Shown piece after piece: positions 1 to 5,095 of a stretch of DNA of 5,095 bases. The DNA is from an uncultured Prevotellaceae bacterium (lineage in GTDB: Bacteria > Bacteroidota > Bacteroidia > Bacteroidales > Bacteroidaceae), in the NCBI GenBank assembly GCA_946644025.1, contig CAMPCG010000235.1:1-5095 (forward strand), given 5' to 3'. The notes beneath the pieces were generated by a model. It worked only from the letters and a program-made list of their open reading frames with translations. It did not search any database and was not told the DNA's origin. Both the position numbers and the translations under genes were made by a program. Every line of letters begins with the position of its first letter. Position 1 is the first letter of the stretch.

Positions 1-344
1 CTGTAGATGCCCTCGATGGTGAGTGCCTTTGTAGCCGAGGCGGGAATGTTGATGTCGAAGTTGCCCACGATGATGGTAGGCTCCGACTGCGTTGAGGCGT
101 CGACGTCCATGCCCGCGCCGCGTATGACGACGGCCTTGGTGATGTCCGTCGAGGTGAACGACCCGCTGGAGAGGGTGATGATGTCGCCGTCCTGTGCGGA
201 GGCGTGGGCCTCGCGCAGTGCGCCGGCACCGTAGAAGGTGGAGATGTTGCCCTCGTGGCTCAGCGTGGCCAGGAGCGAGCTCTGTGCAAACGTTGCCGTA
301 GCGGCCACCAGGGCGGCTACGACGGAGAGAATCATTCGTTTCAT
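1..344 (-). CDS. Secreted protein, probable beta-helix/pectin-lyase-like fold, N-terminal part (3' end outside window)
   Basis: The frame is open from an ATG at 344 to the window edge, giving 114 codons with no stop, so the gene is cut by the window and its total length is unknown. Residues 1-20 form a clear signal peptide: KR near the start, a hydrophobic core (ILSVVAALVAA) and a cleavage site of the type ATFA|Q, leaving an N-terminal Gln that is common in Bacteroidota exported proteins. The mature part contains an ALREAHASAQDGDIITLSSG stretch followed by FTSTDITKAVVIRGAG and a later LTIEGIY. This 'events spread over time, then DGD-I-L-SG-F, then I-KAV-IRG-G' pattern is typical of the start of parallel beta-helix proteins, where each rung has alternating hydrophobic residues. 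The precise function (adhesin, polysaccharide-binding or other surface protein) cannot be read. It has its own promoter-like -7 box and lies 156 bp downstream of the two-component operon on the same strand, so it may be a separate unit. Start choice is firm because the signal peptide begins there. Confidence 0.8.
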   Translation of the reverse strand, partial: MKRMILSVVAALVAATATFAQSSLLATLSHEGNISTFYGAGALREAHASAQDGDIITLSSGSFTSTDITKAVVIRGAGMDVDASTQSEPTIIVGNFDINIPASATKALTIEGIY

Positions 345-396
345 AGTCTTTGTCGGTTTTAACGGGTTAATAATAAAAAGAGGTAAAACTACGCGA

Positions 397-404
397 CAAA
401 GATA
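397..404 (-). promoter_or_regulatory. Bacteroidota -7 promoter box for the secreted-protein gene
   Basis: Read on the minus strand the sequence is TATCTTTG, a perfect match to the Bacteroidota sigma-ABfr -7 consensus TAnnTTTG. It ends 52 bases before the ATG at 344, implying a 5' leader of roughly 45 nt. No exact TTTG -33 element lies at the usual distance; the nearest similar word is TTTC at 431-434, which is 26 bases upstream and rather far. The leader is AT-rich and has no Shine-Dalgarno sequence, as is normal in this phylum. Confidence 0.55.
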
Positions 405-449
405 CGAAGAAGATTTGAGTCGTGATGGCTGAAATTTGCGATTTTGACG

Positions 450-482
450 AACCGCCCCCCGCGAATGACGAAAGGGGCGGTT
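450..482 (-). terminator. GC-rich hairpin after the kinase-regulator operon (possible terminator)
   Basis: A perfect 9-bp stem pairs AACCGCCCC (450-458) with GGGGCGGTT (474-482) around a 15-base loop. It starts 18 bases beyond the stop codon of the response regulator and lies before the promoter of the next gene, the expected place for an operon end. It lacks a U-tract: the minus strand continues CGTCAAAATCG. It is therefore not a textbook intrinsic terminator, and might instead be a 3'-end stabilising structure. The T-run at 495-501 reads as A on the transcribed strand. Confidence 0.45.
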
Positions 483-500
483 GGGAGGACGAACTTTTTT

Positions 501-1253
501 TCAGAGCGCTTTGAGCAGCGTCTCCAGTCCCGGCTTCGACAGCTCCAGGCTCACGGTCTGTCCGCTGCCGGAGCGGAGCGTGCAGAGTCGGCGCTTGGCG
601 TTGAGCTTGTAGACGAGCTGTCGGTTGACGATGGTGCTGCGGTCTATGCGCAGGAAGCGGTTGCCGTCGAGGCTCTGCTCCAGCGTGGCCAGGCTGACGA
701 GGATGTCCTCGGTGGTGTCGAAGGTGGTGAGCTGCGAGTAGTTGCCGTCGGCGCGTATGTAGGCAATGTCGGCTGTGTCTACGAACACCTTTCCCGTGGC
801 GGTGCGGAAAGTGTTGCGGGTGGGGGCGGCGGCCTCGCCCGTGCTCCCGCTGCGGGCGGGGATGTCGTCGGCGCTCCCGTTGCGGACGGCGGCCTTGGCG
901 ATGGCCAGGGCCAACTCGTTCTTGTCGATGGGCTTCAGCAGGTAGTCCACGGCCTGCAGCTTGATGGCGCTCATCAGGTAGGAGCGGTCGCTGTAGGCGG
1001 TGGTGAAGATGACGTAGGGCAGGGCCATGCTGCGCGACAGCTCTTCGAGCAGCTGGATGGCGTCGCGGCCCTGCAGCTGGATGTCGAGCAGCACGAGGTC
1101 GGGCTTCTGGCTGGCGATGGCCTGCAGGGCGGTGTCGTAGCTGTCATAGCTGCCTATGACCTCTGCCAGCTCCTTCAGGTCGGCGAGCTTCTGCAGCAGC
1201 GTGAGGCGAGGCAGCTGCTCGTCCTCTACGACGATGGTTCTCAGTGGTGTCAT
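501..1253 (-). CDS. LytTR-family response regulator
   Basis: This 250-residue protein is a cytoplasmic two-component response regulator of the LytR/AlgR/AgrA type. Residues 4-123 form a receiver domain: the acidic pair E10-D11 after IVVED, the phosphoacceptor D57 in LVLLDIQL, the switch residue T85 in FTTAY, and the conserved Lys K107 in DYLLKP. A linker rich in Ala, Gly and Ser (about 124-146) leads to a LytTR DNA-binding domain (about 147-250), recognisable by IAYIRADGNYSQL (163-175) and FLRIDRSTIVNRQ (200-212). Length is normal for the family. The ATG overlaps the TGA of the upstream kinase gene as ATGA, which suggests translational coupling, so the partner kinase is very likely the gene next door. 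LytTR proteins usually bind pairs of short direct repeats upstream of their targets; I did not find a convincing pair in this window. The family assignment is secure, the targets are unknown. Confidence 0.95.
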   Translation of the reverse strand: MTPLRTIVVEDEQLPRLTLLQKLADLKELAEVIGSYDSYDTALQAIASQKPDLVLLDIQLQGRDAIQLLEELSRSMALPYVIFTTAYSDRSYLMSAIKLQAVDYLLKPIDKNELALAIAKAAVRNGSADDIPARSGSTGEAAAPTRNTFRTATGKVFVDTADIAYIRADGNYSQLTTFDTTEDILVSLATLEQSLDGNRFLRIDRSTIVNRQLVYKLNAKRRLCTLRSGSGQTVSLELSKPGLETLLKAL

Positions 1254-3886
1254 TGCTCTGGGGTTTGGGGTTGTTGGCCGAAGTTGTAGTTCTTGGGCAC
1301 GGTCATGCGGAACCGTGTGCCGGCGGGCCGTCCCTGCTCGTCCATGAGGTCGTCGACGCTCTGGCAGATGGGGCGGCTGTTGGTCTGGTTGTAGAGTGCT
1401 ATCTGCTCCATCAGTATGCGCAGTCCCTGTCGGGTGGAGCCGGTGTTCAGGTGGGCGGCGGCCTCGCGGCCTATGCCGTCGTCCTCCACGCTCACCACGA
1501 TGTCGTCTTCGGTCGTGCCGATGCTCACCGCTATGTGTCCTCCCTGCGGGCGGCTGCCTATGCCGTGCTTCAGCGCGTTCTGGCAGTAGGTGTGGAGCAG
1601 CATGGTGGGCAGCAGCTGCTGCTGGTTCACGTCGGGGGCGACGCTGATGGCGTAGCTCAGCCGCTCGCCGTAGCGCAGCTGCTCCAGCTGCAGGTACATG
1701 CGTATGTAGGCCACCTCTTCCTGCACGGTGCGTGCCGGGCGGTCTATGTCGGCGAGGGTCATGTTGGTGAAGTCGCTGTAGAGCTTCAGGTAGTGGGTGG
1801 CCTCGGCGGTGTCGTTGTTCATCAGGAAATACTCTATGCCGGCGAGCACGTTGGCGTGGAAGTGGGGTATGGCCTTCAGGCGTATGGCGTTCACCTGCAG
1901 CTCCTTCAGCTTCTTCTCCCGCTGCAGTCGGTGCAGGCGCCTACGCTGCCGTCGCCGCTCGAAGAGCATGGCCAGCGCGGCGGCCAGCGCGAGCAGCAGC
2001 AGCACGGCGGGCACCACCACCCACCAATGCCGCCACCACGGTGTGGGCGGGGCTATGAAGGTGTCTCTCTGGCTGTCGAGCAGCAGCTCGGCGGGCCTGA
2101 AGGAGGCGATGCCCTCCAGGCAGGGCATCCACACGGTGCCGTCGGCGCTCTCGGCCATGCGTGCCTGCTGCGGCTCCACGAGGGTGAAGCCCGTGAGGTG
2201 GTCGAAGAAGCAGATGTCCGTCGGGCGTTGGCGCTCCGTGATGCGTGCTACGAACAGTCCGTCGATGGCCGCCACGACGAGGAACCCGCGCGGCGAGACG
2301 TGGAGCGAGCGTATCTCGTGGCCGCGCAGCCGCTGGCAGACGTCGGCGGGGGCGTCGCTGACGGTGCCGCCGCTGATGACGTAGAGCGAGTCGGCCGAGG
2401 CGAAGAACACCGTGCCGAGGCTGTCGGCGGCCATGGCGGTGATGATGAGGTTGCGCCCTTTGTGGTCGGTGTGCTGCTGCCGGCCGTCGCGGTCTATGCT
2501 GAAGAGTCCGAAGGTGGTGCCCACCCACAGCCGTCCGTCGGCGTCGGCAGCGGCGCACCACGGGCGGGGAATGTCGGCACTGAGCGTGTCCAGTCGCCCT
2601 GTGGCGGGGGCGTAGGCCAGCAGGGCGTTGCGCGTGCCGATGACGAGGCGGCCGCCGGCCTGGGCCACGAACTGGTAGCGGTCGGGCGCCAAGGGCAGGG
2701 AGCGGCGCGTGGCACTGCCCCCACCGGCCCCCCGCGCAATGGCGGCAATGCCGTCGGAGCAGGCCATGTAGGCCGTGTCGCCGATGACGACGGCGCTGGG
2801 CTGGTAGAAGTCGGAGGGGTCGTCGCTGACGATGCTGTCGCCCACGACGACCTTGCCGTTGAGGGTGCCGATGGCCAGCTGTCCGCAGGGCAGCACGGCC
2901 AGGGCGCGTGGCAGGTCGTTGGCGTCGGTCAGGTGGTGGTTGACAAAGCGGCGGCAGAAGAAGCAGTAGACCCCCTGGTAGGTGGCCATCCACAGGCGGT
3001 CCCAGCGGTCGACGAACAGGTCCTTGACCAGGTTGAAGCCTGCGGCCACGGCCTTCATCGCGCCGTCGTGCAGCTCGTAGAGACTGTGACCGTCGGCCAT
3101 GAGCAGCTGTCCGTCGGCGGTCTGGCAGACGCTCACGCCGTAGTCGGCAGCCAGGTCGGCGGGCATGGCGGCTACGGCCTTCCAGCCTATGGCGGCATAG
3201 ACCGAGTCGGGGCAGAAGGCCAGCAGCACCCCGTCGGCGGTGCGGAAGAGGGTGTAGACGTCGCCGCGCGGGGAGAGCCTCTCCTCGCGCCCCGTGACGT
3301 CCAGGCGGAAGAGCCCCTCGGCGGTGGGTACGTAGATGCCGCTGCTGTCGGCAAAGAGCTTGCGGTCGGGTGTCATCGCGTCGAGGCGCGCCGCGGCGCT
3401 GACGGTCTGCAGGCCGCCGGGCGTCATCAGGCTGAGGTGGCGCTGCTGCTCCTCGCGGTCCTCGGTGAGCACATAGCCGGGGGGCAGCGCGGCGGCGTTG
3501 AAATTGTTGAGCAGCTGGCGGCCCACGGGGTCCACCTCGCGCTTCGTCTCGCCGACGCTGTCGCCCTCCACCGTCCAGTAGTGGCGGAAACCCAGGGCCC
3601 TGACACGGCCCCCGACCTCCTGAAAGTCGACGATGTTCTCGCGCCGGCCGTGCATCAGCGGCGTCATCACGTGGCCGTCGAAGCGCGAGAAGCCCGACAG
3701 CGTACCAATATATATATACCCGCGCGAGTCCTGCCACACCGTCTCGGTCTGCATCTGCGGCAGACCGTCGTGGGTGGTGAAGCGGCGATAACTGAGCGCG
3801 CTCGTGATGGCAGCGGCCCACGCCGGCGGCTCCGCCAGCGTCAGCGCGAGGCAGCACAGCACGGCGGCGAATGTAGCTCTTCTCAT
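1250..3886 (-). CDS. Periplasmic-propeller sensor histidine kinase, LytS/His_kinase type
   Basis: This 878-residue inner-membrane sensor starts with a signal peptide (1 to about 25, ending AWAAA). Residues about 32-600 are periplasmic and carry two-component-regulator propeller repeats, clearest at 41-71 (GLPQMQTETVWQDSRG, then YIYIGTLSGFSRFDG), 289-309 (DLFVDRWDRLWMATYQGVYCF), 444-466 (ADADGRLWVGTTFGLF) and 577-598. One transmembrane helix (about 621-642) is followed by a basic, probably coiled-coil segment (643-668). The kinase part has the PHF of the His_kinase family with H675 as likely phosphoacceptor, then a GHKL ATPase domain with the N-box (QNALKHG, N770), the DDGIG box (802-806) and a glycine motif around 819-824. 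Odd points: the H-box reads AIPHFHANVLAGIEYF in place of NPHFLFN, and there is no visible Y_Y_Y domain between propeller and membrane. No receiver or AraC domain is attached, unlike hybrid propeller regulators. It probably autophosphorylates and passes phosphate to the LytTR regulator encoded with a 4-bp overlap downstream. The ligand is unknown. Confidence 0.93.
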   Translation of the reverse strand: MRRATFAAVLCCLALTLAEPPAWAAAITSALSYRRFTTHDGLPQMQTETVWQDSRGYIYIGTLSGFSRFDGHVMTPLMHGRRENIVDFQEVGGRVRALGFRHYWTVEGDSVGETKREVDPVGRQLLNNFNAAALPPGYVLTEDREEQQRHLSLMTPGGLQTVSAAARLDAMTPDRKLFADSSGIYVPTAEGLFRLDVTGREERLSPRGDVYTLFRTADGVLLAFCPDSVYAAIGWKAVAAMPADLAADYGVSVCQTADGQLLMADGHSLYELHDGAMKAVAAGFNLVKDLFVDRWDRLWMATYQGVYCFFCRRFVNHHLTDANDLPRALAVLPCGQLAIGTLNGKVVVGDSIVSDDPSDFYQPSAVVIGDTAYMACSDGIAAIARGAGGGSATRRSLPLAPDRYQFVAQAGGRLVIGTRNALLAYAPATGRLDTLSADIPRPWCAAADADGRLWVGTTFGLFSIDRDGRQQHTDHKGRNLIITAMAADSLGTVFFASADSLYVISGGTVSDAPADVCQRLRGHEIRSLHVSPRGFLVVAAIDGLFVARITERQRPTDICFFDHLTGFTLVEPQQARMAESADGTVWMPCLEGIASFRPAELLLDSQRDTFIAPPTPWWRHWWVVVPAVLLLLALAAALAMLFERRRQRRRLHRLQREKKLKELQVNAIRLKAIPHFHANVLAGIEYFLMNNDTAEATHYLKLYSDFTNMTLADIDRPARTVQEEVAYIRMYLQLEQLRYGERLSYAISVAPDVNQQQLLPTMLLHTYCQNALKHGIGSRPQGGHIAVSIGTTEDDIVVSVEDDGIGREAAAHLNTGSTRQGLRILMEQIALYNQTNSRPICQSVDDLMDEQGRPAGTRFRMTVPKNYNFGQQPQTPEQ

Positions 3887-3908
3887 GGCGACAACTGTTT
3901 GATGCGTG

Positions 3909-3916
3909 CAAATTTA
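3909..3916 (-). promoter_or_regulatory. Bacteroidota -7 promoter box for the kinase-regulator operon
   Basis: The minus strand reads TAAATTTG, a perfect TAnnTTTG match, ending 22 bases before the kinase ATG at 3886. The leader would be only about 15-17 nt. Possible -33 elements are TTTG at 3941-3944 (24-base spacer) or the imperfect TTTC at 3937-3940 (20-base spacer). The spacer contains the palindrome at 3917-3928. Position next to a well-supported start makes this a likely promoter, though not tested. Confidence 0.6.
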
Positions 3917-3928
3917 GGCAATATTGCC
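3917..3928. promoter_or_regulatory. Perfect 12-bp palindrome, candidate operator
   Basis: GGCAATATTGCC is a perfect two-fold palindrome lying directly upstream of the -7 box of the kinase operon, inside the promoter spacer. A dimeric regulator bound here would block or modulate RNA polymerase. The short loopless symmetry suits a DNA-binding dimer better than an RNA hairpin. No second copy was seen in the window, and the binder is unknown. Confidence 0.4.
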
Positions 3929-3940
3929 GAGATACGGAAA

Positions 3941-3967
3941 CAAAAGCCTCAGAAAATAACGCTTTTG
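3941..3967. repeat. 7-bp inverted repeat in the divergent promoter region
   Basis: CAAAAGC (3941-3947) and GCTTTTG (3961-3967) are exact inverted copies separated by 13 AT-rich bases. The left arm, read on the minus strand, includes the TTTG that could serve as -33 element of the kinase operon. It may be a regulatory site or chance symmetry in AT-rich DNA. Confidence 0.35.
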
Positions 3968-4032
3968 GGGGAAAGCAAGCTAAAAATACATAATTTATCT
4001 TCGCAGGAAGTGCTTGTCCCGCAAATGTTTTG

Positions 4033-4040
4033 TAATTTTG
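4033..4040 (+). promoter_or_regulatory. Bacteroidota -7 promoter box for the dehydrogenase gene
   Basis: TAATTTTG matches TAnnTTTG exactly and ends 23 bases before the ATG at 4064, giving a short leader of about 17 nt. The only -33-like word upstream is CTTG at 4013-4016, 16 bases away and thus close and imperfect. No Shine-Dalgarno sequence precedes the start. Confidence 0.55.
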
Positions 4041-4063
4041 CGCCCGTAACGAAAACCCCTACC

Positions 4064-5035
4064 ATGATGGAACAAAAGAAAAGACCCACAATCGTGATAC
4101 TTGACGGCTTCACGGCCAATCCCGGCGACCTCTCGTGGGCGCCGCTGGAGGCGCTGGGCCGCGTGACCGTCTACGAGCGCACCCGCCCGGAGGACACCGT
4201 GACCAGGGCCGCCGATGCCGACATCGTGCTGACCAACAAGGTCATCATAGGCCGGCGGGAGATGGAGCAGCTGCCCCGGCTGCGCTACGTAGGACTGCTC
4301 TCCACGGGCTGCAACGCCGTAGACCTGGCGGTGGCCCACGAGCGGGACATCGTCGTGACCAACGTGCCGGCCTACAGCACCGAGGGCGTGGCCCAGATGG
4401 TCTTCGCCCATCTGCTCAATGTGGTCAACCGCACCGACTACTATGCCCGCGAGAACCGGGGCGGGCGCTGGGCCTCTAACGGCGACTTCTGCTACTGGGA
4501 CATGCCCCTTACCGACCTGGCGGGCAAGACCTTCGGCATCGTCGGGCTGGGAAACATCGGCTGGCGTGTGGCTCAGATAGCCTCGGCCTTCGCCATGAGG
4601 GTGATAGCCGTGACGAGCAAGGCCGCCGACGCGCTGCCGCCGGGTGTGGAGAAGGCCGCCCTGGAGCAGATGCTGGCCGAGGCCGACGTGGTGTCGCTGC
4701 ACTGTCCGCTGACCGACACCACCCACCACCTTATTAATATAGAGACGTTGCGGCTGATGAAGCCCACGGCCATACTCATCAATACCGGGCGCGGACCCCT
4801 CGTGGACGACGCCGCCGTGGCCGCAGCACTCCACGACCACAGGCTGGCCGCCTTCTGTGCCGACGTGCTGACGAAGGAGCCGCCCGAGGCCGACAACCCC
4901 CTGCTCGGCGAGCCCAACGCCTACATCACGCCCCACATTGCTTGGGCATCGACGGAGGCGCGCGCCCGTCTGCTCGACGTGGCCATCGGCAACGTCAAGG
5001 CATTCCTGGAAGGGAGGGAGAGGAATAGGGCGTGA
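4064..5035 (+). CDS. D-2-hydroxyacid dehydrogenase (glycerate dehydrogenase/hydroxypyruvate reductase-like)
   Basis: This 323-residue cytoplasmic enzyme has normal length for the family and should reduce a 2-oxo acid to the D-2-hydroxy acid, or the reverse. The first part (about 1-100) and the C-terminal tail form the substrate domain, with LLSTGCNAVDL (78-88) and VPAYSTEGVAQ (101-111). The nucleotide-binding domain carries GLGNIG (161-166). The expected catalytic triad is present: R243 in NTGRG, E272 in KEPP, and H291 in TPHIAWAS. The YST-VAQ and HIAWAS signatures are those of hprA-like glycerate dehydrogenases, which makes hydroxypyruvate/glycerate the best guess for substrate, but other 2-oxo acids are possible. 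At the end of the second strand of the Rossmann fold the sequence is VTSKA, with T184 where NAD-dependent members have Asp, which hints at NADP(H). Two ATGs follow each other (4064, 4067); either may start translation. Upstream in-frame codons run into the AT-rich promoter and are not conserved-looking. The gene is divergent from the kinase operon. Confidence 0.92.
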   Translation: MMEQKKRPTIVILDGFTANPGDLSWAPLEALGRVTVYERTRPEDTVTRAADADIVLTNKVIIGRREMEQLPRLRYVGLLSTGCNAVDLAVAHERDIVVTNVPAYSTEGVAQMVFAHLLNVVNRTDYYARENRGGRWASNGDFCYWDMPLTDLAGKTFGIVGLGNIGWRVAQIASAFAMRVIAVTSKAADALPPGVEKAALEQMLAEADVVSLHCPLTDTTHHLINIETLRLMKPTAILINTGRGPLVDDAAVAAALHDHRLAAFCADVLTKEPPEADNPLLGEPNAYITPHIAWASTEARARLLDVAIGNVKAFLEGRERNRA

Positions 5036-5092
5036 AAGGGAAGGGGAGTGAAAGGGGAGTGAAGGGGGAGTGAAAGGGGAGTGAAGGGGACG
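5033..5092 (+). repeat. 11-bp tandem repeat (TGAAAGGGGAG) starting at the dehydrogenase stop codon
   Basis: Three adjacent 11-bp units are seen at 5049-5059 (TGAAAGGGGAG), 5060-5070 (TGAAGGGGGAG) and 5071-5081 (identical to the first). A fourth, degraded copy follows at 5082-5092. A longer, irregular copy (5033-5048) begins with the TGA stop of the dehydrogenase. The strand is almost entirely purine apart from the T of each unit. Since 11 is not a multiple of 3, the TGAs fall in all three frames. The repeat is followed by CGTTT at the window end, so what comes next is unseen. No U-rich terminator is visible. Confidence 0.75.
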
Positions 5093-5095
5093 TTT

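Noticed and set aside
345..500. LytTR-type direct repeats upstream of the secreted-protein gene
   Set aside because: Several GTT-containing words are present, but no pair has both the motif and the usual spacing of about two helical turns.
444..1289. Plus-strand open frame opposite the response regulator
   Set aside because: The translation is Val/Gly/Gln-rich and domain-free, while the opposite strand encodes a complete receiver plus LytTR protein.
3707..3718. Alternating TA run that looks like an AT-rich promoter or unwinding element
   Set aside because: It lies inside the kinase gene and encodes the conserved GYIYIG of a propeller repeat, so the run is explained by the codons used.
3850..3886. 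Possible lipoprotein signal (Cys-Cys at residues 11-12 of the kinase)
   Set aside because: The cysteines sit in the middle of the hydrophobic core, too early for a lipobox, and a normal signal-peptidase site (AWA-type) follows near residue 25.
1941..3911. Second long minus-strand open frame of 656 codons overlapping the kinase
   Set aside because: The product is an Arg/Ala/Pro/Gly-rich frame shadow of the kinase with no domain, typical of GC-rich DNA read in the wrong frame.
1244..4063. Plus-strand open frame running antisense through the whole kinase gene and into the dehydrogenase frame
   Set aside because: It is a mirror of a GC-rich gene: its translation is low-complexity (Val, Gly, His, Gln-rich) with no recognisable domain, whereas the minus-strand kinase has full domain structure. 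Only the part from 4064 is a real gene.
3995..4936. Minus-strand open frame opposite the dehydrogenase
   Set aside because: Gly/His/Val-rich shadow with no motif; the plus strand carries all catalytic motifs of the dehydrogenase.

Overview
The window looks like chromosomal DNA of a Bacteroidota species, probably Bacteroidales and perhaps Prevotella-like. Four things point there. One gene is a periplasmic-propeller/LytS-type sensor kinase paired with a LytTR response regulator. A perfect copy of the Bacteroidota -7 promoter box (TAnnTTTG) lies before each of three transcription units. No start codon has a clear Shine-Dalgarno sequence. GC-rich genes are separated by short AT-rich spacers. The genus is an inference.

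Layout. Bases 1-344 (minus) hold the first 114 codons of a secreted protein that resembles beta-helix proteins; its 3' part lies outside the window. Bases 345-500 are intergenic and hold the promoter of that gene and a GC-rich hairpin just after the regulator gene. Bases 501-1253 (minus) encode a LytTR response regulator. Bases 1250-3886 (minus) encode its sensor kinase, whose stop overlaps the regulator start by 4 bp (ATGA), so the two form an operon transcribed kinase first. Bases 3887-4063 are a divergent AT-rich promoter region with a -7 box for each direction, a perfect 12-bp palindrome and a 7-bp inverted repeat. Bases 4064-5035 (plus) encode a D-2-hydroxyacid dehydrogenase. From its stop codon to near the window end runs an 11-bp tandem repeat rich in G and A.

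How they work together. The kinase should sense something in the periplasm through its propeller and phosphorylate Asp57 of the regulator, which would then bind DNA through its LytTR domain. The targets are not visible; the secreted protein just downstream and the divergent dehydrogenase are the nearest candidates, but I found no convincing LytTR-type direct repeats in either spacer. The dehydrogenase is probably a metabolic neighbour (glycerate/hydroxypyruvate type) that shares only the intergenic region.

The families here are known ones. The points most worth a second look are the departures from type: a kinase H-box unlike the usual NPHFLFN, no visible Y_Y_Y domain between propeller and membrane, a palindrome placed in a promoter spacer, a probable NADP-type cofactor pocket in the dehydrogenase, and the 11-bp repeat that begins at a stop codon.
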